A stretch of 39,456 bases of DNA from Caldilineaceae bacterium (GTDB taxonomy: Bacteria > Chloroflexota > Anaerolineae > Caldilineales > Caldilineaceae): contig JAPOVP010000085.1 in NCBI GenBank assembly GCA_026708085.1, positions 1 through 39,456 of the forward strand. Direction: 5' to 3'. The notes beneath the pieces were generated by a model. That model was not told where the DNA came from and did no database searches. It saw only the letters and a program-made list of their open reading frames with translations. Shown here piece by piece: positions 1 to 7,860 of the stretch (position 1 is the stretch's first letter; every line of letters starts with the position of its first letter). The position numbers and the translations under genes were made by a program.

Positions 1-159
1 CACCCGCCCCAACTGACGGACTCCACCGTACGGCCAGGCCTGGCGCCTGCACTGCCTCTCGCCTAAAGACGGTAAGCAGTTTCAGCCACCGCTGGCACTG
101 ATTCCCTGCCAGACTGTTCCCACCCCAAAATCTGGGATGCACCCCTCGTCTCACTTCTC

Positions 160-188
160 TTGACATGAGCAAGAAAATAGAGCATACT
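160..188 (+). promoter_or_regulatory. Predicted sigma-70 promoter of the sugar ABC operon
   Basis: A perfect -35 box TTGACA (160-165) is followed after 17 bases by CATACT (183-188), a 4/6 match to TATAAT. Transcription would begin near 195 and leave a long untranslated leader before the binding-protein gene at 497. This is based on consensus matching only. Confidence 0.5.
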
Positions 189-402
189 GCGTGCAGTGGA
201 CTGGAAACGGCCCGCATCTCCCAATGGCATATTCTCGGTCTATAAAAACCAGCGGGAAGTACCTTTTTTCTCCATTTCGAATTCCATGCGCACTGAGCGC
301 ACCACATGTGACACCGATGTCCTGAATAAGGGGGTGGTGGCCCGCGCAATGAACTGAATCGTGGCGCCTGGTAAACAAGGTGCATGTCGATCTGCTCCGT
401 CT

Positions 403-428
403 TCGCAACCACGTTGCGACAGTTGTCG
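403..428. promoter_or_regulatory. Two adjacent inverted repeats, candidate operator
   Basis: TCGCAAC-CAC-GTTGCGA (403-419) is a perfect 7-bp inverted repeat. It is immediately overlapped by CGACA-GT-TGTCG (417-428), a second perfect 5-bp repeat. They lie between the predicted promoter and the first gene of a sugar operon, where a LacI- or GntR-type repressor site or a leader RNA hairpin would be expected. No regulator gene is in the window, so the role is inference. Confidence 0.3.
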
Positions 429-496
429 GCAGGGCAGCCCGATGAAACCATAAACCTTCCCGTACTTTCCCTAATCTAAAGGAGACTCAAATCACT

Positions 497-1897
497 ATGA
501 TGTCGAAAAAGTATTCGCGACGCGATATGCTCAAGTTGACCGGCGCGGCTGCCGGCGCAACGCTGATGGCGGCCTGTGTTGCGCCTCCGGCTGCTGCGCC
601 AGCTGGCGGCGACGCTGAACCGGCGATGGGTTCGATGCGCAAGACGATTCGCTGGTGGGACAACTACAACGCCGAGCATCCTCTTGGCGCCACCCTGATC
701 AAGGAGGTTTTCTCCGTCTTTGAGCAGGAGAATCCAGGCTGGGACGTCGAGTTCACTTTTGTCACCAACACTGAGTTGGTGCCGAAAATGATCACTTCCC
801 GGATGGCCGGCGAGCCTGCCGACCTGTTTGCCAACTTCGCCGGCCGCGGCAGCCTGGCCCATGCCGGTTACACGCTTCCGCTCCAGGACTATGTCAAGGA
901 ATGGGGCCAGTGGGACGACATGATCGACGGCTTCCGTAATCTCTGCACCGTCGGCGGCGACCTGATCGGCTACCCGGCCCTGTGCGGCACGAAAATGTAC
1001 ATCTACCGCAAAGACTTCTTCGACGAAGCCGGTCTCGATGCGGACAACTTCCCGGACAACTGGGATGACCTGCTGGACGCCCAGATTAAGCTGACGCAGC
1101 GCGACGGCGACGGCAACATCACGCGCGCCGGCATGCGCATGGGCAAGACGTGGGACTGGGAGCAGATGACGGTCAACGCCTACCAGAACGGCGGCGGCGA
1201 ATTCGACCAGAGCGATCCGCTGACCGGCAAGTGCACGGTCAACGCGCCCGAGTTTGCCGAGGCCTTTACCTGGAACCTGGATCTGAAGCGCGTCCACGGG
1301 ATCAACCCGCTGGAAGGCCTTACCCTGCCGCCCGGCACATGGGCGACGGTTGAAGGCTACACCGCGATGGAGATACAGGGACCGTGGTGGGTGCCGAACA
1401 TGCGGCTGCGCAAGCCCGAAAATGCCGACCTCATGGGAATCGGCGCGCCGATCGCCCGTAATTCCGGCGGTGAGCGCCTCGGGCTGGCCAATGCCAACCA
1501 CATTATTTCCGTCTACTCCGAGAGTGAAGTGCAGGAAGCCGCGCTGGGGCTGCTGGAAGTCTACTCCCGCCCCTCCAGTCAGGAAGCTCTGCACAACGCT
1601 ATCGACGACGAAGGCAAATTCCCGCAGTTCTTCCTCACGGCCTTCAGGTCGATGAACGAAAACCTGGCCTGGCTGCAGGACGAGCCGTTGATCCGCGATA
1701 CGGCTTTCCTCGAATACGCCGGCTCGGGACGCGACGTCGGCTACGACCACGTCGGCTATCGCGAGATGGCGATCAATATCTGGAGCCCCTTCACCGAAAT
1801 GGCGCTCTTCGGCCTGCGTGAGGACCAGGACGCTCTGGACAGCATGGCGAGCAAGGCGGACGGGATCACGAACCGGATCCTGAGTACGGGCGCATAG
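497..1897 (+). CDS. ABC transporter sugar-binding lipoprotein
   Basis: Extracellular solute-binding protein of the family-1 (sugar) type that captures a carbohydrate outside the cell and delivers it to the two permeases encoded next. The N-terminus carries a twin-arginine motif (SRRDMLK, residues 7-13), a short hydrophobic stretch and a lipobox ending at Cys27 (LMAAC). Tat export and lipid anchoring are therefore expected. A flexible Ala/Pro/Gly linker follows. The length of 466 residues fits the family. The gene starts with tandem ATG codons (497 and 500) behind an AAAGGAGA ribosome-binding site. A 17-bp stem-loop separates it from the permeases, an arrangement that often lets binding protein be made in excess. 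The substrate cannot be read from sequence; the neighbouring Asp-box protein and MocA-type dehydrogenase suggest an amino, acidic or inositol-type sugar. Confidence 0.93.
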   Translation: MMSKKYSRRDMLKLTGAAAGATLMAACVAPPAAAPAGGDAEPAMGSMRKTIRWWDNYNAEHPLGATLIKEVFSVFEQENPGWDVEFTFVTNTELVPKMITSRMAGEPADLFANFAGRGSLAHAGYTLPLQDYVKEWGQWDDMIDGFRNLCTVGGDLIGYPALCGTKMYIYRKDFFDEAGLDADNFPDNWDDLLDAQIKLTQRDGDGNITRAGMRMGKTWDWEQMTVNAYQNGGGEFDQSDPLTGKCTVNAPEFAEAFTWNLDLKRVHGINPLEGLTLPPGTWATVEGYTAMEIQGPWWVPNMRLRKPENADLMGIGAPIARNSGGERLGLANANHIISVYSESEVQEAALGLLEVYSRPSSQEALHNAIDDEGKFPQFFLTAFRSMNENLAWLQDEPLIRDTAFLEYAGSGRDVGYDHVGYREMAINIWSPFTEMALFGLREDQDALDSMASKADGITNRILSTGA

Positions 1898-1925
1898 GTT
1901 GAAGACGTAGACTAAGAAGGAATGA

Positions 1926-1973
1926 GGTGAGTGAATAGTGGATTGAGCTGTTACTGTCCGCTATTCACTCACC
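1926..1973 (+). promoter_or_regulatory. Intercistronic stem-loop between binding protein and permeases
   Basis: GGTGAGTGAATAGTGGA (1926-1942) pairs with TCCGCTATTCACTCACC (1957-1973). The stem is 17 bp with a single G-U wobble and a 14-base loop. No U-tract follows, so it is not a classical terminator. In the analogous position of maltose-type operons such structures stabilise the upstream message and lower permease expression; that role here is inference. Confidence 0.6.
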
Positions 1974-2001
1974 ACTATCCACTGGAGTCAGGAGGTCGCC
2001 T

Positions 2002-2916
2002 GTGGCAGTTGGCACAACAAGCCGATTTCAGGAGTTTCGCGCCGAGTTGCGCCGCAGCGAGGTCAAGTGGGCCTATACCCTGATCTTGCCGGCTGTCCTT
2101 CCTCTCCTGATCTTTACAGTCCTGCCGGTCCTGGGGGCGATTGGACTCAGTTTCACCCAGTTTGACGCCTTCAGTGCCACGATGCGCTGGATCGGTACGG
2201 ACAATTACGGAGAGGCGTTCCGCAACGACCTGTTCCGAACCACGATCAGAAATACACTGCAGTTCACGGTCGGTTTCGTCCCGCTCTCCATGGCAGTCGG
2301 CTTTTCCGCCGCCATGCTGCTGAATCGCAGGTTTCGCGGCATCTCCTTCCTGCGCGGCGCCTACTACCTGCCGGTCCTGACCTCAACGATCGCGATGGGT
2401 ATCGCCTGGATGTGGCTCTTTCAGCCGCAGGTGGGGCTGGTCAGTCTGGCACTCAAGCTCTTCGGCGTTACGCCCAAAGACTGGCTCAACAGTCCGTTCA
2501 CCGCTATGCCAGCCGTGATAGGGGTGGCGGTGTGGAAAGCGTTCGGCGGCACGATGCTTATCTACCTGGCCGGACTGCAAGGGATCCCGGAGACCTACTA
2601 CGACGCTGCCAAAGTGGATGGCTGCGGGCGCTTTCAACTGCTCCGCTACATCACCTGGCCGTTGTTGCGGCCAGTCACTTTCTACCTTTTCATTATCGGC
2701 ATGATCGATTCGCTTCAGGTTTTCGACCTGGTGATGATCATGACCGAGGGCGGGCCTGCATTTCGCACAACCACAATCGTTCACCAGATCTATCTGAACG
2801 CATTCAAGTTCAACCAGATGGGCTACGCCTCGGCTATGGCGGTCGTGTTGTTCATCGCCATCGCCGTTCTTACCTTTTTCAACTGGAAATTCTTTTCGTC
2901 ATCGCTCGAATACTGA
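2002..2916 (+). CDS. Sugar ABC transporter permease, MalF/UgpA type
   Basis: First transmembrane subunit of the carbohydrate importer. The 304-residue protein has about six hydrophobic helices and the conserved cytoplasmic EAA loop (YYDAAKVDGCGRFQLL, around residues 199-214), which docks onto the transport ATPase. It starts at GTG 2002, eight bases after GGAGG at 1991-1995. It follows the binding-protein gene and precedes the second permease, the standard order for CUT1 family importers. No nucleotide-binding subunit is encoded anywhere in the window. A multitask ATPase of the MsmK/UgpC type elsewhere in the genome probably energises the system. Confidence 0.93.
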   Translation: MAVGTTSRFQEFRAELRRSEVKWAYTLILPAVLPLLIFTVLPVLGAIGLSFTQFDAFSATMRWIGTDNYGEAFRNDLFRTTIRNTLQFTVGFVPLSMAVGFSAAMLLNRRFRGISFLRGAYYLPVLTSTIAMGIAWMWLFQPQVGLVSLALKLFGVTPKDWLNSPFTAMPAVIGVAVWKAFGGTMLIYLAGLQGIPETYYDAAKVDGCGRFQLLRYITWPLLRPVTFYLFIIGMIDSLQVFDLVMIMTEGGPAFRTTTIVHQIYLNAFKFNQMGYASAMAVVLFIAIAVLTFFNWKFFSSSLEY

Positions 2917-2969
2917 ACATGGGTAGCCAGCCACCCGTCTGACCGGTGGCAACGAGGATTGCGTATCAC

Positions 2970-3893
2970 ATGGCACAGACTCGGAGATTGCGTCTTCCGC
3001 CGCGGGAGGAGTTGCTCTATCAAACTCTTCTAGTCATCGGCATCGTAATCGGCCTTATCATCGCGGCGCTGCCTTTTCTCTGGATGGCGGTCAGCTCTTT
3101 GGGAACGGCCGGTATGGTCATACGGATTGGCTTCACCTGGGACATGTTCAACCCCATGAACTGGAGCCTTGAGCCCTATGTCGTCGCTTGGAAGATGGCC
3201 AGCATCAGCAAATACATCCGAACAACGACCATTTATGCAGTCGCGGTTACGGTGCTGGCGACAACCACTTCGTCACTGGCCGGCTACGTCTTTGGCCGCC
3301 TGCGCTTTCCCGCGCGCGATTTCCTGTTCGGGCTCGTGCTGGCCACGATGATGATTCCAGGTTCCGTCACATTTCTGCCGCTCTTTATCCTCATGCTGCG
3401 GCTGCCGCTGCTTGGAGGCAACGACATTTTCGGCGCGGGCGGGCACGGACTCTACAACAGCTACGCCGGCCTGATCCTGCCCAACGTGGTCAGCGCCAGC
3501 TCCATCTTTCTCTTCCGCCAGTTTTTCCGTACACTGCCAAAGGACCTGGAGGACGCCGCCCGCATCGACGGCTGCAGCGAGCCGATGATCTGGTTGCGGG
3601 TGATCATGCCGCTGTCAGGCCCGGTCGTGACCGTCGTGGCCCTCTTCCAATTCCAGGGCAGTTGGAACGCTTTCGTCTGGCCTCTGGTGATGTCCAGCTC
3701 TGAGCGGCTCTACACGATTTCGGTCGGCATGTATTCGCTCGCATACGGCTCAGGTTCGCTGACCTCGATGGCTGAACTGTTCCAGTCTGTCCTGTTGGCC
3801 GGGTCGGTGATGGCCGTGCTTCCCATTCTCTTCCTCTTCATCGCATTTCAGCGGCAGTTCGTGCAGGGCATCGCTCTCACCGGCCTGAAGTAA
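2970..3893 (+). CDS. Sugar ABC transporter permease, MalG/UgpE type
   Basis: Second membrane subunit of the same importer. The protein is about 307 residues with six predicted helices and an EAA loop (LEDAARIDGCSEPMIWLRVI, around residues 193-213). I chose ATG 2970 because GAGGA lies at 2954-2958, 11 bases upstream. An in-frame GTG at 2946 would add eight residues but has no ribosome-binding site. It lies close behind the first permease and is followed after 21 bases by the sialidase-like gene, so co-transcription is likely. Confidence 0.92.
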   Translation: MAQTRRLRLPPREELLYQTLLVIGIVIGLIIAALPFLWMAVSSLGTAGMVIRIGFTWDMFNPMNWSLEPYVVAWKMASISKYIRTTTIYAVAVTVLATTTSSLAGYVFGRLRFPARDFLFGLVLATMMIPGSVTFLPLFILMLRLPLLGGNDIFGAGGHGLYNSYAGLILPNVVSASSIFLFRQFFRTLPKDLEDAARIDGCSEPMIWLRVIMPLSGPVVTVVALFQFQGSWNAFVWPLVMSSSERLYTISVGMYSLAYGSGSLTSMAELFQSVLLAGSVMAVLPILFLFIAFQRQFVQGIALTGLK

Positions 3894-3914
3894 ACAGGCA
3901 CGTCTGCGCTGCGC

Positions 3915-5117
3915 GTGGCCAAAACCATGACATCACAAAACATACCGGCACCTGCACTGGCTGAAGTCGAACACACGCTGGTCGACTATGCGCGCGACCG
4001 CTATGCCGGCCACCCCCGCCAGGGCGGCATCTTCAACTTCGGCGGAGGTGAAATCGCTATCATCTACAACCGCGCGCCGTGCGCCTACCGCTACCGCAGC
4101 GATGTCCAGCACGGTCCGGCCGGGTACCACGGCCGCGCGCAGTTCATCCTGGCGCGCAGCATTGACAGCGGCGCAACCTGGGACCGCTCTAATGACGTCG
4201 TCATCTTCGACGAGAGTGCACCGGTCGAGGCGCGGCGCGCCTTTCTGCAACAGGTGGAAACTGACCCCGCGGTCGCCCGTCAATGGATCGACCTGACCGC
4301 TCCCGATACGGCCATCCTGTTCGGCCGTACCCATGCCGGCGAGGGCCAACTGCCCGCCCTGCTCTGTTTCGCCGTGCGCTCGCCGGACCGGGGCCGGACG
4401 TGGGAGTCTGTTCCGACGCCTGTCCAACCGCCTCTCGGACACGACATGGTGCACAAGGACGGACATCCGCTCGTACAGATGCAGGACGGGACGCAGCTCG
4501 CGGCGATGACGGCCGGCCTGCCCACCGGCGGAGTGGTCCTGTATGGCACCGACGACAACGGCCTCAGCTGGGAGCCGCTCGCACGCATCTGCGACGATCC
4601 GACCGGGGACGGCCGGCCCACATACGCGGGTCTGCTGCTTCTGCCCTCGGGCCGCCTGCAATGTTACACGCTCAACATCGACGGGCTGCGCGACGCCATC
4701 CAGATAAACTACTCCGACGATGGCGGCTACTCCTGGTCCCAGCCAAAACCGATTGTGCGCTGGGGGCGTTCTCCGTGGGCGATGCGGTCTCGGGAGCGGC
4801 GAAGCACCTTGTCAGGCATCGGCAAACACTATCGCTCGCCGTGGCCGATGCAGCTGGCGGACGGACGCATTGTCGTGTCATTCGGCCGCCGCAAGGTTCC
4901 CCGAGGGATCGGCATCATCGTGAGCGAGGATGAAGGCGAGACCTGGAGCGACGAGCAGATTCTGCGCGACGACTGCCCTACCACCGATTTGGGGTACCCG
5001 GTTGCGACTGAAGTGGAGCCGGGCCGCATATTCACCGCCTACTACTTTACGATGGACGACGGCAATGGCATGGGCGGCACCCGCTACATTGCCGGTTCAA
5101 CTTTTCTTCTCAAGTAA
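3915..5117 (+). CDS. Sialidase-like Asp-box (BNR) protein, probably cytosolic
   Basis: The protein carries five Asp-box repeats, the signature of six-bladed sialidase/neuraminidase beta-propellers: SIDSGATW, SPDRGRTW, TDDNGLSW, SDDGGYSW and SEDEGETW. The 400-residue length fits a single propeller. No signal peptide is visible at either possible start (GTG 3915 or ATG 3927), so it probably acts in the cytosol on a sugar brought in by the importer encoded just upstream. Exo-alpha-sialidase activity is possible. Many Asp-box proteins have other glycosidase or non-catalytic roles, and I cannot assign the catalytic Arg triad or Tyr/Glu pair with confidence. It lies between the importer and a Gfo/Idh/MocA oxidoreductase, which suggests successive steps in degrading one carbohydrate. 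Ribosome-binding signals before the start are weak, so translational coupling to the permease gene is plausible. Confidence 0.8.
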   Translation: MAKTMTSQNIPAPALAEVEHTLVDYARDRYAGHPRQGGIFNFGGGEIAIIYNRAPCAYRYRSDVQHGPAGYHGRAQFILARSIDSGATWDRSNDVVIFDESAPVEARRAFLQQVETDPAVARQWIDLTAPDTAILFGRTHAGEGQLPALLCFAVRSPDRGRTWESVPTPVQPPLGHDMVHKDGHPLVQMQDGTQLAAMTAGLPTGGVVLYGTDDNGLSWEPLARICDDPTGDGRPTYAGLLLLPSGRLQCYTLNIDGLRDAIQINYSDDGGYSWSQPKPIVRWGRSPWAMRSRERRSTLSGIGKHYRSPWPMQLADGRIVVSFGRRKVPRGIGIIVSEDEGETWSDEQILRDDCPTTDLGYPVATEVEPGRIFTAYYFTMDDGNGMGGTRYIAGSTFLLK

Positions 5118-5203
5118 GACAGTCGCGCAGACGCAGGCTCGTCCATTTAAGCCCGCAAGATAGGGGGCGTTCTCGCCGTCCACGAAGTTCGGAGGAAAGC
5201 AAT

Positions 5204-6196
5204 ATGTCTGATTCGATCAACATGGCGCTGATCGGCTGCGGAGGCATGGGGCGCAGTCATCTGCGACGCGCCCGCGACGTGCCGGCCTTGAACTTTGAGG
5301 CCTATGTCGATGCCCTCGAAGAGGCCGCCGCCGGCGCCTTCCATGAGTTCGGCGGCCGCTACCATACCACCGACGTCGAAGCCGTGTGGGACGACGATGA
5401 AATTGATGCCGTGCTCATCGCCACTCATCATGATTCACACACGCCCTTCGCGACCCAGGCGGCCGCAGCCGGCAAGCATATCTTTCTCGAGAAACCGATG
5501 GCGCTCACGATTGAGGAGTGCCTGGAGATTGAAGAGGCGGTGGCCAGGGCGGGCGTCAAGCTGATGATGGGCTTTAAGTTTCGCTTCGCCCCGCTGGTCG
5601 CCAAGGTGAAGGAGGTCATCCCCAAGCCCCTGGTTACGGTGGGCCAGAGCCTGCACCCGAACATGAAGGGCTGGGCGATTACACCCGAGCGCGGCGGCGG
5701 CCCCGTACTTTCAAACGGCTGTCACGCCTTCGACCTGGTCTACTGGCTCAATGAATCCGAGCCGGTGCGCATCAGTGCTGCCGGAGGGGCGCTGACCCAT
5801 CCCGGGATCGGGCTGGTGGACAACGCCGCGGTCTCGGTGCAGTTCGAGAACGGCAGCATCGCCTCCATCATCGCCGGCGACAGCGGAGATGCCCGCTATA
5901 CGTCCAAGTTCTTCTTCGAGGTTCTCGACGGCCAGCGCACGGCTACGCTTCACGACCGCTGCCACAAGGTCACATTTGGCGGCTGCGAAATCGATTCGTT
6001 GTCAGTGGAAGAGCTGCCGCCCCCGGCCCCCTCCGATCCGGAGGGTACGCGTGGCGAACTGGAAGCCTGGGCCAGGTGTCTGCTTGACGATACCGAGCCG
6101 CCTATCGGTCCCCGTGACGGCACGCGGGCGACGGCGATGGTGCTGAAGGCGTTTGAGGCGATTCGGAGTGGGAAGACGCAGGAGTTGGGGTTGTGA
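5204..6196 (+). CDS. Gfo/Idh/MocA family NAD(P)-dependent oxidoreductase
   Basis: Oxidoreductase of the glucose-fructose oxidoreductase/inositol dehydrogenase family, acting on sugars or inositols in the cytosol with bound NAD(P). The N-terminal Rossmann motif ALIGCGGMGRSH is at residues 8-19. The family hallmark EKP, whose Lys is catalytic, lies at residues 96-98 within HIFLEKPMALT. The C-terminal half forms the substrate-binding alpha/beta domain. The 330-residue length is typical. A strong GGAGG (5191-5195) precedes ATG 5204. It appears to be the last gene of the carbohydrate operon. The exact substrate is unknown; dehydrogenation or epimerisation of the imported sugar is the likely job. 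Confidence 0.92.
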   Translation: MSDSINMALIGCGGMGRSHLRRARDVPALNFEAYVDALEEAAAGAFHEFGGRYHTTDVEAVWDDDEIDAVLIATHHDSHTPFATQAAAAGKHIFLEKPMALTIEECLEIEEAVARAGVKLMMGFKFRFAPLVAKVKEVIPKPLVTVGQSLHPNMKGWAITPERGGGPVLSNGCHAFDLVYWLNESEPVRISAAGGALTHPGIGLVDNAAVSVQFENGSIASIIAGDSGDARYTSKFFFEVLDGQRTATLHDRCHKVTFGGCEIDSLSVEELPPPAPSDPEGTRGELEAWARCLLDDTEPPIGPRDGTRATAMVLKAFEAIRSGKTQELGL

Positions 6197-6303
6197 AGCC
6201 TATCTCTGTCTGACAGACCGCCAAATTGGAGGTCTCCGGTAGGGAGGGCGTTGCACGGGCAAACTCATCTCAAGCCCCATCCACGCAAATTGGCGACATC
6301 GTG

Positions 6304-6354
6304 TATAATATGCCCGCAATCTCAAGTCATTAGTAAGAGACATACTGAGATGTC
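6304..6354 (+). promoter_or_regulatory. Possible promoter and operator of the toxin-antitoxin pair
   Basis: A perfect TATAAT lies at 6304-6309 without a clear -35 box. Downstream is the inverted repeat GACAT-N6-ATGTC (6339-6354), between the -10 box and the antitoxin start. Antitoxins commonly bind such repeats to repress their own operon. The assignment rests only on position and symmetry. Confidence 0.3.
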
Positions 6355-6378
6355 GTTGAGTGTGGAGGCATTTGAGAG

Positions 6379-6603
6379 ATGACCCAGCTTCTTCAACAGG
6401 CTTTTGAAAGAGCTGCGGCCTTGCCGCAAGAGGAACAGGATAGCTTTGCTAGGTTTCTCCTGGCCGAACTGGAGTCGGAGGCGCGCTGGGCCGCGCTTTT
6501 CAGCCTTCCCGAGTCGGAGGAACTGCTGGAGAAAATGGCCGATGAGGCCCTGGCAGCACACCGCGCGGGGCGGACAAAACCACTAAGAATCGAAGAAATG
6601 TAG
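6379..6603 (+). CDS. Putative antitoxin of a type II toxin-antitoxin pair
   Basis: Small acidic protein of 74 residues, helical in character and rich in Glu/Ala/Leu. I do not recognise a named antitoxin family with certainty. The call comes from its size, charge and position: the GTG of the next gene begins two bases after this stop, and that gene encodes a RelE/ParE-like toxin. GGAGG at 6364-6368 is ten bases before ATG 6379. The protein would bind and neutralise the toxin and probably repress the promoter. Its C-terminus (RTKPLRIEEM) has the extended basic/acidic look of antitoxin tails that wrap toxins. Confidence 0.65.
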   Translation: MTQLLQQAFERAAALPQEEQDSFARFLLAELESEARWAALFSLPESEELLEKMADEALAAHRAGRTKPLRIEEM

Positions 6604-6605
6604 AC

Positions 6606-6950
6606 GTGCGATCGTTTACATTGTCGAGCTTCTGGAGGGCGTACCGGCGCCTCCCGGAAGAGGTGCAACGGCAGGCTCGTCAATCCTACGTTTTCTTCGA
6701 ATCAAATCCTCGTCACCGTAGCCTGGAATTCAAGCGCGTGAGCCAGAAGCGTCCGGTTTATTCTGTACGCGTGAGCCGGGACTATCGCGCTCTCGGATTA
6801 TTGGAGGAGAACGATATTGTGTGGTTCTGGATCGGTCCCCATCATGAATATAATCACCTTTTAAGGCGACTGTCAGTACCTCTGACATTCGCTGAAGTCG
6901 CACAAGCGGTAGAAAAAGCGAGTTTGACTACTCGACACAAGGTAGTCTAA
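6606..6950 (+). CDS. RelE/ParE-superfamily toxin-like protein
   Basis: Small basic protein of 114 residues with the layout of RelE/ParE toxins: an N-terminal helical part (SSFWRAYRRLPEEVQRQAR), then a central beta-sheet with YSVRVSRDYRALG and the end motif WFWIGPHHEY. That motif resembles the conserved W-x-W-I-G-x-H-x-x-Y pattern of RelE/HigB-like proteins. Such toxins cleave ribosome-associated mRNA or inhibit gyrase; sequence alone does not say which. The GTG start at 6606 follows the antitoxin stop by two bases, so translation is coupled. The reading frame is complete, unlike the nearby hicAB remnant. Confidence 0.75.
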   Translation: MRSFTLSSFWRAYRRLPEEVQRQARQSYVFFESNPRHRSLEFKRVSQKRPVYSVRVSRDYRALGLLEENDIVWFWIGPHHEYNHLLRRLSVPLTFAEVAQAVEKASLTTRHKVV

Positions 6951-7025
6951 GCCTGACCGTGGTCTACCAACCGAAAAAAGAATATGTGCCCGCCCAAATG
7001 CACCCCGCGCCACTCTCGCTGTCCG

Positions 7026-7349
7026 TCAGCCCTCTAATGGAAACAAAATAGTCACCAATACCGCGCACTCTTCCTCCGCTTCCAGCGCGTGCATCGTCCC
7101 GCCCTCCAAGAAGAGCCAGGAACCTGGAGCCAGCGCCCGCGGCTCGTCCTCGACGAAGAATGTGCAGTTGCCGCTGAGGCAATGGACCGTGATTGGTCCG
7201 TCAACTTTGTGCGGAGGAATCTTCTTGCCCGGTCCGAGGTAGACGCGAATCGCTTCGAACTCTTTCTCCTTGACGACGGCGGTCGAAGCCGTGCCGCCAA
7301 AGGTGTTGAGGTCAATAACCTTTCCGTGTTCTGCATGCTTGATAGCCAT
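7026..7349 (-). CDS. Small single-domain cupin protein
   Basis: Cupin-fold protein of 107 residues. The first cupin motif region is PPHKVDGPITVHCLSG, followed by a beta turn and the second motif PGSWLFLEGGTMHALEA. The conserved His residues could hold a metal ion, but the canonical HxH pattern of motif 1 is loose, so it may be a sensor or isomerase-like protein rather than a dioxygenase. I chose ATG 7349 over a longer open frame beginning at 7466, because GAGGAG lies about ten bases before it and the extra 39 residues are low in family resemblance. Function is unknown. Confidence 0.75.
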   Translation of the reverse strand: MAIKHAEHGKVIDLNTFGGTASTAVVKEKEFEAIRVYLGPGKKIPPHKVDGPITVHCLSGNCTFFVEDEPRALAPGSWLFLEGGTMHALEAEEECAVLVTILFPLEG

Positions 7350-7470
7350 CCCGTAATTGCTCCTCGGTCTTGCCCTTGCAGCCTCTTGCGTCGCATCCGT
7401 GGCACCTGAATGACCGCACAGGGTCCCTTGTCCAGTGTCTTGAGCAGTCTTTCGACGGCTTGTCAAATCG

Positions 7471-7860
7471 TCACCCTCCTACCTGAGCCGTCTGACGCAC
7501 CAATCGTTCCAGGAAGTTTTTGCGCGACATGCCGCGTCGCTTGGACTCCGAGGCGATAAACTCGGCTATTCCAGCATCCAACGTGATATTCAGCCTCACG
7601 CCCGGCTTGTCTGGTGCGGCGCGAACGAATACGATGGATGTTAAGACGCAGCCTTCAGGAACCTCAGTGTCCTCCAAGCTGCTGGGCGGAGCCAGCTTCA
7701 GCCCATCTCGCTCCATTTCAATAGCATAGTCCTGTAGTACCGCGGCCCCGTTCAGAACTGCTTCAACCAAGGTCTCTCCCATAGCCGCGATGCCATCGAT
7801 ATCTGGGAACACGATACCTTACGCGCCGCGCTCACCGTCGATTAGTGCTGGATATCTCAT
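7471..7860 (-). pseudogene. hicB: hicB antitoxin pseudogene with in-frame TAA
   Basis: Reading the minus strand from ATG 7860 (GGGAGG just upstream) gives MRYPALIDGERGA, then TAA at 7819-7821, then GIVFPDIDGIAAMGETLVEA. This is the N-terminal HicB fold, with a stop where a Tyr codon (TAT or TAC) is normally found. The rest is intact: the partial RNase-H-like HicB domain, and a C-terminal ribbon-helix-helix segment (RLNITLDAGIAEFI and MSRKNFLERL) for DNA binding. A GTG at 7812 could restart translation, giving 113 residues without the first beta strand, but it has no clear ribosome-binding site. The gene overlaps the end of the decayed hicA. Confidence 0.8.

Larger units (their letters stand above)
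1..496. other. Non-coding region upstream of the sugar transporter operon
   Basis: I see no convincing gene in this stretch. Open frames here lack a ribosome-binding site and resemble nothing I recognise. It holds a good sigma-70-like promoter at 160-188 and a pair of adjacent inverted repeats at 403-428, followed by the purine-rich ribosome-binding region just before the binding-protein gene. It is best read as a control region with a leader of about 300 bases. Confidence 0.6.

Noticed and set aside
151..408. Small minus-strand open frame left of the sugar operon
   Set aside because: No ribosome-binding site or recognisable domain, and it covers the predicted promoter region.
476..1750. Minus-strand open frame of 424 codons opposite the binding-protein gene
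   Set aside because: Antisense shadow of a clear lipoprotein gene, without family resemblance.
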